NCBI RefSeq assembly: GCF_032854445.1
Contig: NW_027017959.1
Coordinates: forward strand, 1-64,000
DNA: 64,000 bases
Direction: 5' to 3'
DNA from: Liolophura sinensis
Taxonomy: Eukaryota; Mollusca; Polyplacophora; Chitonida; Chitonidae
Shown: positions 28,744-42,147 of the stretch, in pieces
How the letters are laid out: each line of letters opens with the position of its first letter
How positions within the stretch are numbered: position 1 is the stretch's first letter
The notes under the pieces: model-generated
Database searches by the model: none
What the model saw: only the letters and a program-made list of their open reading frames with translations
Told to the model about the DNA's origin: nothing
Program-made: the position numbers and the translations under genes

Positions 28744-28868
28744 CGCTCTATAGAAATCATCATCATGGTGAGACTAGAGATTGCTATGGAAAAGTGTTTG
28801 AGGAACTGCATTGCTCTGCACGTGTGTAGGGAAAACACACGTTTTTCCGCGAAGAAGGACTTCACCAC
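28744..28868 (-). CDS. GPCR exon b: end of TM2, ECL1, TM3 and E/DRY start
   Basis: On the minus strand a T-rich tract ending CAG precedes 28868 and donor GTAAGTC follows 28744. The 125 nt exon starts in phase 0, joining PMQ of exon a, and ends in phase 2 within the arginine codon. It encodes VVKSFFAEKRVF, the conserved extracellular Cys at the head of TM3 (HTCRAMQF), then SIAISSLTMMMISIE plus two bases of Arg. An intron splitting the DRY arginine in phase 2 is a recurrent feature of peptide GPCR genes. No lesion is visible. Confidence 0.9.
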
Positions 28869-28899
28869 CTGAAAAAAAAAAACATCAATTTTATACAAG

Positions 28900-29995
28900 T
28901 CTTACCGGTACATAAAAATTGCCAATCAGTATCAAAAACTACCAAATGTTTGTAATACCAGTTGTAGAAAGTGGTAAAAATATGAATATATCATGAAAAC
29001 CTATGATAGGCCAAATATTAATAACAGCACAAAATGCAATGCTGTCAAATAAATCCAATATATTGACTGTGTAGAACGTCTGCACAGAGCAGGATATGTT
29101 TAATGCGGTATTTCGTATCACATCTGACACATTCGGGAGCAGTGCCCTCATCGAGGATAAAATTGTGAGTTGTGTGCTCTTGGAGATATACCATGTGTAT
29201 GAGAATTATAGCCAATTACAGAGTGGACTTCCTGCAATCTATTACGAACTTGTAGGTCTCATTCACTCTATTAAAAGCTACTAATATTCTTTAGAATATG
29301 TCAACTAAAATTCAGTATAAGATATTTCTATTTTCGATATAGATTTATTTAGGGTGGATTTTGCCTCCCTGTTTACGACCGTGTTTCAATATTTACAGAT
29401 AACAATAGAACATCCTTATCCCTTGTAATAATTGTCTGATGTTAGGCTGTAAATTTGAAGTATTACTGCCTTTTTTTAAAAATTATTCTCTATGGTCAAA
29501 AGGCAAGAGAGCAAGTCACCATACATCATCTGAGCACGCCCAGGGTATAGGCCTAAGAAGGCACCTGTTGTCCTAAGACAGTAGTAAACGCAATCATTTC
29601 TCCATCTTGTGACCCATTACGGTATATAAATCTAAAATCTGGATAATTAGCCTTCATTTCACTAAAACATGTCTGCATTATAAGAGGGTGTGTATCGGCT
29701 TTTAATGTTTACATAGATCAAATATCGATGTAGGTTCTGGAAAAAGTCAGAGAACAGGCTCCGGAAAATACACCAGACCTATTTCATCTAGCTTGTGGAC
29801 ATGCACAATATTGTCCAGAACACGCAGACCAAAGCAAAGGATCTGATCATGTTTTATTAAATTTATGTACATATCATTTATTAATAACACAGTCCTGGAC
29901 ATCTTTCATTGGGTAAGTATTTTCCTTTGAAGCTTATTGAAGGTTGATTTTGTAAGTCTGATATAACTAGCCTCAACGTACAAACTCTCTTTTGT
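28900..29995 (-). mobile_element. LINE copy F, old and diverged ORF2 3' half
   Basis: Recognisable stretches are the ORF2 C-terminus near 29030-29160 (complement of the AVNIL, CSVQTFYTVN region), RNase H remnants near 29500-29660 and the linker to RT. It is much more diverged than its neighbours, so an older insertion. Confidence 0.6.
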
Positions 29996-30350
29996 CTAGG
30001 TTTTGACTATGGTAGTGACAACGTCAAAAACGCAACAAAAATCAGATAAGAAAAAAACAAAACAAAACTTGAAAACTAGCATACTTCGAAAAACCAGCAT
30101 ATCTAGAAATCTATATGTATATAACTTTTTTTCTATAAATATGTATTACAATTAAAACTTATATATGATACAGGCTAAAGGCCCTCAAATATTTTATGAC
30201 AGCATCGCCAGCATATTGAGCTGAGTCGACTGTGCAGAATTTGTGCCAAACACGGGCAAAGGCTATACAGTCAACCAGGATATGCTTGTGCCACATTCTG
30301 CATCACATCCAGCACACTCGGGAGCACTGGTCCCATCTAGTAGGAAATTG

Positions 30351-30478
30351 ATTTATTTGATTGGTGTTTTACGCCGTACTCAAGAATATTTCACTTATAC
30401 GACGGCGGCCAGCATTATGGTCGGAGTAAACCGGGGAAACCCACCACCAACCGCAGGCTGCTACAGACCTTCCCACGA
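30351..30478 (-). mobile_element. SINE fragment in LINE G
   Basis: Same SINE family as 24792-24999, with further internal loss. Flanks GTAGGAAATTG (30340-30350) and GTATGAAATTG (30479-30489) are a target duplication with one mismatch. Confidence 0.75.
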
Positions 30479-31233
30479 GTATGAAATTGTGTGTGTCAGA
30501 CGAGAATGCCCAATACGACACCTCGTTAAAACTACTTGGTCTCTATGAGACAATCCACAAATATAGGAATTGTAGCCAATGAAAGGATGAATAGCTTGCA
30601 TTTTATTATAGACCTGCAAGTCCCATTCATCCTGTCAAAGGTGACAAATATATTTAAGAAGATTAGACTTCACGTCAGTATGCGGGAGTTTACCCCGAGA
30701 TATAAGTTTATATAGAGCAGCTTTCGCTTTCCTGTCTACGACATGGTGTTTCCATGGATACGAATAAGACTTGGTATTCAACAGAATGTAATAATCAGTT
30801 TTCTATTTATGAGTATTATCTCAAGAATTAATGGATTTTTAAATTCATTTTTCTCAATTGCTAAAAGGCAGGAGAGAGAGTCACTGCATATCACTGCCCT
30901 CTTGTCGATCCCGGGATCCCGGGATCTGCCCAGGGGAACATATGATAAGGCCATGAGAATAGCCCTGGGTTCTGCAGAAAAGATAGAAGATAACGGTGGT
31001 AGACGAAGAGAAGTGACCCGCAACCCTGTACCCATCCTTTGACCTGTCAGTGTGTATAAATTTATAATCCATATAATTAGCCTTAATTTCAGCAACCTTT
31101 GGTGAATTATTAACTATAAGAGGATTTGTATTGGATTTATAACATTTAAGTAGGTCAAATATCAGTTTGGGCACTGAAAGAAGCCAGGGAGGTGACTCCT
31201 GAAAAGACACCGAAGCTATTTCCACTAGCTTGA

Positions 31234-31601
31234 GTGAGTGAGTGCTTGGGGTTTAACGTCGTACTCAACAATTTTTCAGTCATATGACGACGAAGGAATC
31301 ATTAGGGTGCATGTACGTGTAATGTGCCTCCTTGTTGCAGGACGGATTTCCACCGCTCTTTTATTTAGTGGTGCTTCACTGAGACGACTTACCGAAGGCA
31401 AGTAAGCCGCAAGTAAATAAATTTTCATTATACTGATACGGGTCAACCAGTCGTTGCACTATCCCCTTCATGCTGAACGCCAAGCGAAGTTGGAAGTTGT
31501 AACTTCCTCTTTTAAAGTCTTAGGTGTGACTCGATCAAGGATTGATCCTGGATCTACCGGTCCCGAAGCGGACGCTCTACCAACTGTGCTATGCGGGCCG
31601 G
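31234..31601 (-). mobile_element. Second SINE family with tRNA head, 14 bp target duplication
   Basis: The minus strand starts GGCCCGCATAGCACAGTTGG with TAGAGCG (A box region), then GGATCAATCC-type B box, a body, and a 3' end with TTGAGTACGACGTTAAACCCC and CACTC repeats. Perfect TTCCACTAGCTTGA duplications at 31220-31233 and 31602-31615 prove insertion into LINE G. Confidence 0.82.
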
Positions 31602-31734
31602 TTCCACTAGCTTGATGTTAGCTCCCACAATATAGCCCCGTATACGAAGACCGATGGAAGGGATCTTATTGGGACGTTTACTGAATTTATCTACCTATGA
31701 TTAAACATTTTCGAACTTCAAGGAAAAACAAATA

Positions 31735-32742
31735 CTAGTAATCAAACTAAAAACAATATATCGTATCAAAACTTCACTACAGACTTCATTTGCCAATGTG
31801 GTCAACTGTGTAGCATCTGTTACTACTCAAACGCTATTGCCTTGGCCCACTGGAAACGAGAATCCTCATCCTGTTTCTGTGGGACCTACTCTTGGATCTG
31901 CTCTTTATTCTCCCTCAACACGGATTACCTCAACACAACAGTCACAACAAGTAAACAATGCCAACCAAACTGACAACCCTGAACTTAAGCACCCCCTCCC
32001 CCCCCCCAAAAAAAAAAAAATTACAGCAATAAATCTGAAAATAATAATAATAAACCTAATTTACCTAGTGGCCCCACAGAGCGTCCGTTTAAATCCACTA
32101 GAATCCCATTCAAACTTTTAATGGACGTTGCTCCATCAACATCATGCGGATGTGATAGATACATCACCCCCCTCCCCCCGTAATGTCTATACAAGACAAA
32201 ACTATACAACTGAAATATCGAGGCCTTAAGGTAAATCTTACTGAAATAACACAGCTAATCCAATCATTAAATACTATGGCCCTTTGTCTTCAGGGAACTT
32301 ACCTGAAGACATCAGACAAAGATATATAAATTCTTAAAATTTATTCATTGTACAGTACTTATTCAAGTGAAGAAGAGCACACTGCTCTTATTATTCACTT
32401 TATAGCATCTATTGTATTGAACAAAAGCGAGCTGCAAGCGGATCCTCGATCTTCATCAAAAAACAGTATTATTCACAGCCCTGTTGCTCAGGGTACAGAG
32501 CTTCAGGCTGTGGCCGTTCGTGTTTCATTGTCTGAGACAATCACATTATGTTGAACGCCTAATCCTTCGAACATTTGTCAGCTTACCAGTTACATAATTT
32601 AATAGAATAATTGCCAAAACCGTCTATAACAATGGGAGATGTTAATTCCCATAACACCATATGGGGCAGTAATATCATAAATAATACGGGCAAAATACTG
32701 GAAGACTTCTTTTTGAATGGGGAACTGTGTTTTTTCAAAGAA
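31735..32742 (+). mobile_element. LINE copy H: ORF1 end and APE start
   Basis: ORF1 C-terminal remnant 31735-32185, TAATG junction at 32181-32185, then the endonuclease N-terminus broken by stops (MGDVN-type motif near 32634). It is cut at 32742 by the tail of LINE I. Confidence 0.68.
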
Positions 32743-33965
32743 TGAATGAATAATTGATTGATCAAGGCTTAACGCCACTTCAGCAATATCTCAGCCATAT
32801 CGTGGCGAGAACAAGGGAAAAACACGAGGCGGTTGAGGTTTTAGATTTTAGAGTGAGAACATCAAAAATGCAACAAAAAAGTTCTGACATGTTTAACATC
32901 AGTTAAAAGAAAAGTAAGAGTGAAAACCTGAAAACCAGCATATTTTGAAAATATTATATCTGGAAATCTATTTGTACATAACTTCTTACCTCTAGATATT
33001 TATTACAGTGAAAATTTACATTTCATGGTATAGGCTAATGACCCTGAAATAAATGCTGTTAAACAAATCATCTTTGTTTGCCGGGCATGGGCAAAGTTTT
33101 CACGGTTCACCAGGATATGTTTGATGCGATATTAGTCATCCCATCCAACCAACCCTGGAGTACTGCTCCCATCCATGATGAAATTGTGTGTTACACGAGA
33201 ATGTCCAATACGACATCTCGTTAAAACTACTTGGTCTCTTCGAGACATTCAACAAGTATAGGAATTGTAGCCAATGACAGGATGAATAGCATGCAGTTTA
33301 TTATGGATGTGCAAGACCCATTTACCCTGCCAAAGGCGACGAATATATTTAAGAACATTAGAGTTAAATCATCATATGGGATTTTAACATTTGACACAGG
33401 TTTTTTAAGGGCAGCTTGCGCTTCCCTGTCCATGACTGTGTTTCCATGGATACCAGTATGACTTGCTATCCAACAGAATATAATATCTTTACCTCTTCTA
33501 ATTAGTTTTGTATGTTTGGCTAATATTTCAAGAATTATTGAGTTTTTGAACCTATTAGTTTCAATTCCCAAAAGGCAAGACAGCGAGTCACTGCATATGA
33601 CTGCCATCTGGGAAGAAACATATGATAAGGCTAGGAGTATAGCTCTGGCCTCGGCAGATAAGGTTCAAGAGGATCGGGGACGAATAGAAATGACCAGCTG
33701 TTCTAAGACAGCTTCAGCCGCAACCCTGTCCCCATCCTTCGACCAGTCAGTATATATAAATGTATAATCCATATAATGAGCTTTTATTTCAGCAAAAACT
33801 TGCAAAATTATAAGAGGATTTATATTCGATTTATTATATTTACGTAGATCAAATATTAGTTTAGGTTGTGGAAGAAGCCATGGAGGCGACTCAGGAAAAG
33901 ACAACGGAGCTATGTCCTCCAGCTTGATGTTAGCTCCCACAATATGGTCCCGTATACGAAGACGG
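32743..33965 (-). mobile_element. LINE copy I, 3' part
   Basis: ATTC-type tail at 32743-32765, 3'UTR, ORF2 C-terminus, RNase H (33607-33227 with SDSLSCLLGIE and CWIASHTGIHGNTVMDREA; 33940-33665 with FIYTDWSKDGDRV). Confidence 0.72.
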
Positions 33966-35455
33966 ATCGGATGGGAGACGAACAGAAATGACCGGTTGTT
34001 CTAAGACAGCTGCAGCCGCAACCCTGTCCCATCCTTTGACCCGTCAGTGTATATAAATTTATAATCCATATAATTTGCATTAATGTCAGGAAAGCCTTGC
34101 TGAGTTATAAGAGGATTTATATTTGATTTATTCCATTTACGTACATCAAATATAAGCTTAGGTTGTGGAAGGGGGTGACTCCGAAAAAGACAACGCAGCT
34201 ATTTCCTGTAGCTTGACGTTAGCTTTCACAATAAGGTCCCGTATACGAAAGCCAAACGGAGGGATCTTATTGCGACATTTATTAAATTTATCTACACAAG
34301 TTGCATTCAAAACACAGTCATAGGCCGGGTTTGTTGGATGTGCTTTAAGCTGTGTAGCATATTGAAGGCTCGGTTTTATACGTCGGTAATATAAAGAAGG
34401 CTCATTAACCTCCACGTATAAACTTTTTACTGGTGAGGTTCTCACAGCACAAAGACTGGGCCTCAAACTTTGATCAACATAGGCCTCACTAGAGAACGAT
34501 TTAAATTAAGTAAAATGGATCGGTCAGCACCCCAATCGGTGCTTTACACGACCTTAATTATATCGAGAGCCTTTGTACATTTATCTTTAAGCATTTTTAT
34601 ATGAGGTATAAAGGATAATTTCTTATCAAATATAACTCCTAAATATTTATTTTCTCCAACAATCTTCACTGGTTTACCATAAAATTAAGCTTGGAGTCTA
34701 GATAAAGTTTCCGCTGATTACAAAAATGCATACCGACTGTTTTAGACGTAGAAAATCTAAAACCATTGGCAACTGCGCATTTCTTGATCTTATTAGGACA
34801 AAGCTGCAGTTACCGCTCGATGTTGTTCATATTTTAGCACGGTAGCATATAAGGAAATCATCTACATATAAAGAACCCTCAGTGCCAGATGTTAATGTTT
34901 CAGCCAAGCTATAATTTTCATGCTAAACAGTGTTGGTGAAAGGATACTGCCCTAGGGCACACCCATCTCCCGCCCGTGAGAGTCAGAGAGAGTGGACCCA
35001 ACCCGTATTTTAAACCTACGATCAGACAAAAGTTGAGATATAAATAGAGGTAAGCGACCTTTTAATCCAATATCAGAAAGGTCTTTTAAAACTCATATTT
35101 CCATGTGGTGTCGTAGGCCTTCTCAAGGTCGAAAAATATTGACACCACATGTTCATCATTAATAAAACCATCACGTATAAAAGTTTCAGATCGAACAAGG
35201 TGATCTAAAGTAGATCGACCTTGACGAAAACCACATTGGATATTAGTTAAAAGGTTGTTGTTTTCAAGAAACCAAATAAGCCTATTAATATTCATGACTT
35301 CCATAGCCTTACAGGCGCAGCTGGCAAGAGCTGTGGGGCGGTAATTATTTGAATTAGTGTGATCCTTCCCCGGTTTAGGCACCGTGATAATGCACGCCTC
35401 CCTCCATGACGGTGGAAAATTACCAGTTATCCAAATATCATTAATTCTATTACCC
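33966..35455 (-). mobile_element. LINE copy J, RNase H start to RT start
   Basis: The RNase H N-terminus is repeated after copy I, so this is a separate or tandem-duplicated piece. RT remains with YVDD near 34860 (complement), CGFRQGRSTLDHLV and FFDLEKAYDTTW at 35523-35086. The catalytic YVDD is intact but frames are broken. Confidence 0.7.
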
Positions 35456-35779
35456 TTCGATTCCTTTTTATTACATACAACGCACTGCTTGGTTCTGCGC
35501 CAAGTGCACATTATCAAAGTCATGAGATACCCCCCCCCCCCCCCCCATCACGAGACAGAAGCGTTTGACTTTTGGACGGGTCTGTTGTAGTGGGGTGGAT
35601 AGGGTTGTTGTTTACATTGAATAAAGCAGACGACAAACATAAAGAAACAAAATGCTATTTTATCTGTCGGAGCGAACGTTTATTTTAAAGAAGAAAAGTA
35701 TCAGGTTACAGATAATATAAAGCCCATACGGACGTTTGAATGCTACAAAATAAGAGATAATAATGGTTTCACGAAAAGA

Positions 35780-36350
35780 TTTTTTTTTACATACAGACCT
35801 GATAATTCTTCCTGCCAGTCTTTCTTTCAGCGGCCTCTGCTAAACGTCCCAGTTGACCACAAACCATGGCATGGCATTCAACCAATGGGTCACAAAACGA
35901 TCGGATCCATGGTGTCGGATATTTCCCGCGATGCAAAACTTAGCTGCCAGTACACGAATCACTGCGTCCGGGCTATGACAGCCACAGTTCTTGCTGTGAT
36001 GGACGTTATCTCTGTGACAGGCCACGGCAATCAATCCAGTGTACGGAGTTATGTCACCAAACCGTCCGTTTCAAAATGCCGTGAAATCAGCAATCATGCT
36101 TCAAGTGTGTTATCAGAAAAATGCTGAAAGTGAAAATGTCGTTGAGTGAAAAAACTCTCATGTCAGTCAGGCCACTCCCACTGCAAATGCCCGACGCTGT
36201 CGACTGTAATTTTACACGTAACAGTAGCAGTACCATCCAAATGGCAAAATCCCAGTTATCAGTCACGCCTCAAAGTTTTGGAGGGTTGTTCAACAATGCA
36301 ACAATAAATAACAGCACAGTTCACATCAACTTCACATCCTCTGGATAGCA
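35780..36350 (+). pseudogene. Crypton-like tyrosine recombinase, C-terminal fragment
   Basis: The frame up to 36127 reads FFQRPLLN, PMGHKTIGSMVSDIS, then YTNHCVRAM with the HxxR catalytic pair, SVTGHGNQSSVRSY with the second His and the candidate nucleophile Tyr. A frameshift near 36120 separates a tail ending GLFNNATINNSTVHINF (36348), a polar end like that of animal Crypton/KIAA1958-type proteins. The N-terminal catalytic Arg region is not present. It lies between LINE J and a SINE; no terminal repeats expected. Confidence 0.65.
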
Positions 36351-36828
36351 GACTGTTTTTTTTTTTCCACAATGCTCAGCCCCGTTTACTCTTGTTTTTC
36401 TCTCCGCAAACGCTTTTCTCTGACTGCCACGAATATATTGCTGTTGATCCAGATCTTCAAATTCGGCACATCATGTGACTTTTGTGCATGAGTGGTGACG
36501 CGTACATTTTACGTAACAATTCTGGTACGGCACACTGAATGAAATATGTGCACGTGGCTGGTTTATTGTACATAGAACTTTGTACTGATTGCGTCATATA
36601 TAAAGCTAAATTGTGAAACAGTCCATTGTGTTTCACACTACTATAAACGCAAATCATATTTATCTTTATAACTTGAACATATAAATTATATTTATTTTGT
36701 TTACTTATAAGCACATATCCATGATGCTGTTATTGTTTTGTTATTGTCATGTTCACAAATAACCATTGAATTGAAAATGTGTACTGAAGTGCTCCATTAT
36801 TTCAACATTCGTTACCCAGTGTTTATGA
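36351..36828. other. AT-rich intron sequence without recognised feature
   Basis: No gene, repeat family or RNA signature recognised here. Confidence 0.45.
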
Positions 36829-37090
36829 TTTATTTATTTATTTGATTGGTGTTTTACGCCGTACCCAAGAATATTTCACTTATACGGACGTGTGGCCAGC
36901 ATTATGGTGACTGGAAACAGGGCAAAGCCCAGCGAAAACCCACGACCCATCCGCAGGTTGCTTGAGAGACCTTCCCACGTACGGCCGGAGAGGAAGCCAG
37001 CATGAGCTGGACTCGACCTCACAGCGACCGCATTGGTGAGAGGCTTCTGGGTCATTACGCTGCGCTAGCGTGCTAACCAACTGAGCCACA
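36829..37090 (-). mobile_element. Full-length tRNA-derived SINE
   Basis: The minus strand starts with a tRNA-like head: A box TGGCTCAGTTGGTTAG and B box AGGTCGAGTCC. A conserved body follows, ending CGGCGTAAAACACCAATC and an AAATAAATAA tail. Flanks AGTGTTTATGA (36818-36828) and AGTGTTGATGA (37091-37101) are a target duplication with one mismatch. This is the reference copy for the family in the window. Confidence 0.85.
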
Positions 37091-37101
37091 AGTGTTGATG
37101 A

Positions 37102-37857
37102 ATTTAATACAGAATACAACACGACAGCAAAGCATTAACACAAGCAAACAAAATAAAATTCAGTATCAAACCAGTGTTAACCAAATTTTGTGTGTCTCAA
37201 TCATTTTTTTTCGAACGTAAGTCAAACTTTAATTACGTTTAAACAGTTGAACTCCACTTTTCTTGTCGTTTTGCTGATGCCAGAGGTTTGCAGCTCCTTT
37301 AGCTCTATCAAACTGAGTTTGGGAAATTTTCTGACCTGCCCGAATTCTCGCTGCCAGCATCGAACGACCTCCCTGGCTGTCAGTGTGGTCGCTGTTTGAC
37401 ACCGTGCCTGTCTCACCAAAGCCTACCCTGATAACAGCGTCTTAGCTGAAAGCAGGATTATATGAAAGCAACCCTGCAGATGTTTTATTTTATGGTGCTA
37501 TATTTTATAGTGGGAATTTTTTCCGACAAAGAAACGTATTCTTTTTTTTTATTCTATCATAGTCATGAAGCACGTCCATAATATTTCAGCACCGCATTTA
37601 ACACCCCCTGTAAAACAGGTGGTTTTGTCAAGAATTAGGTCACGGTCCTTTAGAGCGGTTGGACGAAAACAACGTGCCAGGCAAAGCGGGGGCGTTTTTT
37701 GCTGTTAATCTATACCGCAATGGCGTTTTTGTTATAATTACCAAAACATTATGCTTCTACCAAGGAAAAAGAATTCGCGTAAGCGTAATCCAACGGTAGT
37801 TTGACATAAATCAATGTGCAAAAGTTTACAAATTTTAGGTCTCAGGCTTTTTTTCTA
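37102..37857. other. Intron sequence with a possible transposase-type helix-turn-helix remnant
   Basis: The minus strand 37419-37222 encodes TLTAREVVRCWQREFGQV, which looks like the N-terminal helix-turn-helix seen on some Tc1/mariner-type transposases. It is short and the flanks show nothing more. Confidence 0.25.
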
Positions 37858-38342
37858 CTGTCCTAGAACATATCACTTCTGATTCTTTAGAACGTGTAAC
37901 TAGGTGGATATTCCATTAGATTCGATCACATTTGAGATGTTCTGCGAGGCTGATATTACTCTGGAGACTCTCATTGCAGCAGATGACCCTATATTAAACT
38001 TTAATGGACTTGTTTTACGAGCTGCCGTTAGAACTATCCCTAAGACCTTGACAAATCCAAAAGTAAACCCTGGCACGACAGTGACTGTCGTAAAGCCATG
38101 AAGGACCGTTAAAAGGTTGAACGCAGGTTTAATCATTGTCCTACTAATAATAATGTAAACCAGGTTCGTAGTTTTAGAGCTGAAGCTAGTTGATTACTCA
38201 AGCCCAAGAAACGATCTTGTTGGCGGAATTTTGTTTCGGGCATTACGTCAAAAACACCCATGCGTAAAGTCTGGAACATGGTTCAAAGGTTTAAAGGCCA
38301 AAATAATAAAGCAAAAGTCCAGCATTTGAAAGATGGAGATAA
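37858..38342 (+). mobile_element. LINE copy K, APE-RT linker fragment
   Basis: It starts at the endonuclease end (VLEHIT), continues through the linker (KTPMRKVWNMVQ) and stops after LKDGDK. It could be the continuation of copy H, with 32743-37857 inserted or rearranged between them. Confidence 0.65.
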
Positions 38343-39009
38343 AAACTGACGGCCAAAAGATACGTTACGGCTCCTTGAGTTAAATTTAACCAGCCTTTGC
38401 AGCAAATTAATACCAAATTATTGTCAGAAAACATTGTGCGATGCATATTCCCATGTGCGACACGCGTCATATACGCATATACACGAATTTGTTTTAAGAC
38501 AACGAAGAAAGTTGAAAAATCACGTGACCCATGGATGGCCCTAACTGCCCATGTAATAAGTGTATAAAAACATTACACACTGTGCACTTGACTTGCACAC
38601 TGACTAAAAACCACCGTTCCATTCAGAACAAAGCGAGATGGCCCTGAGTATGGTATGTATGGGAGCCACCCATGCCTACATTGCAAGGACATTCGGTTGC
38701 TCTTCGTGTAACTGTGTCAAACGTGATGCAACGTTACAGACAGACCGGGCAGACATCGGACAGCCCAAGATCAGGCAGGACTAGGGTAACTACGCCCAGA
38801 GAAGACAAGTACCTGCGCACCTTACACCTGAGGAACCGCTTCCTGACAGTGAAGTCATCGTCAATCAATCCCTTAGGTCACCGGGTCAGTCGGCAGACCG
38901 TGTCCCGGAGACTCATGGCTCACGGAATTGGGACCTATCGTCCATTCAGAGGGCAGTTGTTGACAGCCAAACATCGTCGCCAGAGGTTCCGATGGGCTCG
39001 AATTGTACG

Positions 39010-39549
39010 AATGCCTATACTTGTCAAATATCTCGTAGAGACCAAGTAGTTTTAACGAGGTGTCGTGTTGGGCATTCTCATCTGACACACAATTTCATCT
39101 TAGATGGGAGCAGTGCTCCAGAATTTGTTGGATGTGATGCTGAATACGGCATCAAACATATCTTGGTTGATTGTGTAGACTTTGCCCAAGTTCGGCAAAT
39201 GTTCTACACGGTCAACTCTATATATGATTTATTTGACAGCATCGAAATTATTTGGAGGCCATTGGCCTACATCATAAAATATAAATTTTAATTGTCATAA
39301 ATATCTATAGATAAACAGTTATATACATATAGATTTAAACATGTACTATAACCCTGGTTTTCGAGTTTTAACTCTTATTTTTCTTTTATCAGATTTTAAA
39401 CATGTCATTACTTTTTGTTTTACTTTTGAAGTTCATACTATCATATGGAAAACCTTAACCGTTTCGCGTTTTTACCTTGTTCTCCCCACGATATGGCTGA
39501 AATATTGCCGATGTGGCGTTAAGCCATAATCATTCATTCATTCTTTCAT
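39010..39549 (+). mobile_element. LINE 3' fragment in Tc1-like element 3, 12 bp target duplication
   Basis: 540 bp: ORF2 C-terminus (SRRDQVVLTRCRVGHSHLTH; SAPEFVGCD), 3'UTR and tail. Perfect TCGAATTGTACG at 38998-39009 and 39550-39561. Confidence 0.88.
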
Positions 39550-42147
39550 TCGAATTGTACGCCGTTGGCAGCGACGCCATTGGCGTGTTGTTTTCACGGA
39601 TGAAAGCCGCTTCTCCCTTTCCCAAGCCGATAGCAGACAGGGAGTTTATCGTCGAAGAGGCGAACAAACGGCTGCATCATGCGTCCAGGAGGGGGTATTG
39701 TTTGGTGGCGACAGCGTGATGGTTTGGGGTGGGATTTGTGGAGAAGAACGGACATCACTGGTCATCATTTACGGGAACCTAACACCTCAACGTTACGTGG
39801 ATGTTGTCCTGCAATTCCTTCAACAACAGCCACGTGGTGTCCTATGCCAGCATGAATGAATAAATGAATGAATGATTATGGTTTAACGCCACATCGGCAA
39901 TATTTCAGTCATATCGTGGCGAGAGCAAGGTGAAAACACGAGGCAGTTGAGGTTTCTGATATAATGGTGAGAACATCAAAAATCAAACAAATATTTGGAC
40001 ATGTTTAAAACCACATTAGAATAACCAAAAACAGTTAAAACTCGAAAACCCTCATATTTTAAAAATAAATCAAGAAATGTATATACAACTTTATCGATAA
40101 ATATTTATATATTAATAAATTATATCTTATGATAAATGCCAATGCCCTTCAAATAATTCATAACAACATCGCCAGCGATGTTGTCAAATAAATCATATAT
40201 AGAGTTGTCCGTGTAGATTCACGCCACCTTGTTAAAGCTACTTGATCTCTACGAGACTTTTTGCAAGTATAATTATTGTAGACAATGGCCGGATGAATAA
40301 CATGCGGTTTATTATGGACCTGCAAGTTCCATTCACCCTGCCAAAGGCAAAAAATATATTTAAGAATATTGGACTTCATGTCAGTATCAGGGATTTTTAT
40401 CTTAGATATGGGTTGATTAAGGGCAGCTTTGGCCTCCCTGTCTGCGACTGTGTTTCCATGGATACCAATATGACTGGGTATCCAGCAGAATATAATATCT
40501 TTACCTCTTCTAATTAGTTCCTATGTATAGCTAAAATTTGAACGATCAAGGGATTTTTAAATTTGTTATTCCTAATTGCCAAAAGGCAAGACAACAAGTC
40601 AGTGCATATCATTGCCCTCTAGGCACACCTAGAAGAAACATATGATAAGGCCAGGAGTATAGCTCTGGCCTGCGCAGAAAATATTGAAGAAGAGGATGGA
40701 AAACAAAAGAAAGAGACTCGCTGCTCCATGACAGCCGAAGTCGCAACCCTGTCCCCAGGCTTCGACCAGTCAGTATATATAAATTTGTAATCCCTATAAT
40801 GAGCTTTTATTTCAACAAAAACTTGAAAAATTATAAGAGGATTTATATTCGATTTATTATATTTACGTAGATCAAATATTAGTTTAGTTTGTGGAAGAAG
40901 CCATGGAGGCGACACCGGAACAGACAACGGAGGTATATCCTCCATCTTGATGTTAGCTCCCACAATATGGTCCAGTATAAAAAGACCGAACGAAGGGATC
41001 TTCTTAGGACATTTAGTATATTTGTCTACATATAATGGATTGAAAACACAGTCGTACGCGGGGTTTGTTGGAGGAGCTTTAAGCCTTGTAGGATATTAAA
41101 GGCTAAGTTTTATACGTCGGTGATATAAACAAGGCTCATCTCCCTCCACGCATAAACTTTCTACTGGTGAGGTTCTAAAAGCACCAGGGCTGATCCTCAA
41201 ACCTTGGGGAGGAGCAGGATCCAAAATTTTAATATACGACTTCCTAGCGGAAACGTAAATGATGGATCCATAGTCCAATTTAGACCTCACCAGAGAACGA
41301 TATAAATTAAGTAAAACTAATCGCTGAGCACCCCAGTCGGTGCTAGACACGACCTTGATTATATCGAGAGCCTTTGTTAAGTATTTTGATATGAGGTATA
41401 AAGAATAGCTTACAATCAAATATACCTAAATATTTTGTTTCTCCGACAATTTTAATCTGTTCACCACAAAAATTAAGCTCGGGATCAAGATGAAGTTACG
41501 TTTGTTACAAAAAATGCATACCGACGGTTTTTGACGTTAAAGAACCCTCTGTGCGTGATGTTAATGTTTTTGCTAGGCTATTTATTTTTATGCTAGACAG
41601 AGTTGATGATAGAATGCTGCCCTGGGGTACACCCATTTCCTGCTCACAAGAGTCAGAAAGAGTGGACCCCACCCCTACCTTAAACTGACGATCACATAAA
41701 AATTGTGATATACATATTGGTAATCGACCTTTAAGACTCATATCCTCGAGGTCTTTTAAAATATTTCCATGTGGTGTTCTAGACCTTTTCAATTCAAAAA
41801 TATGGTACAGCACATGTTCCTTATTGATGAAGCCATCGCAAATAAAGGTTTCGAATCGAACAAGGTGATCCATGGTAGAACTACCTTGCCGAAAAACATT
41901 GAATGTCAGAAGGTAACTTGAAGCTTTTGGATTCTTGAAACCAAACAAGTCTATCAATAATCATCCGTTCTATAGTCTTACAGACACAGCTGGTAAGAGC
42001 TATGGGACGGTAATTATTTGGATCAGTATGATCCTTACCCGGTTTGGGAACCGGGATAATACATGCCTCCCTCCATGGTGGTGGAAAATTACCAGTTATC
42101 CAAATATCATTAAGCAAGTCCAGGAGAGTCATCAGTGACTCTGGTGG

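Larger units (their letters stand above)
29996..31720 (-). mobile_element. LINE copy G, ORF2 3' half, with two SINE insertions
   Basis: It has 3'UTR, ORF2 C-terminal region (about 30180-30740), RNase H (31095-30778; ICSDSLSCLLAIE) and the RT-RNase H linker to about 31720. SINEs at 30351-30478 and 31234-31601 interrupt it, each with target duplications. Confidence 0.72.
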
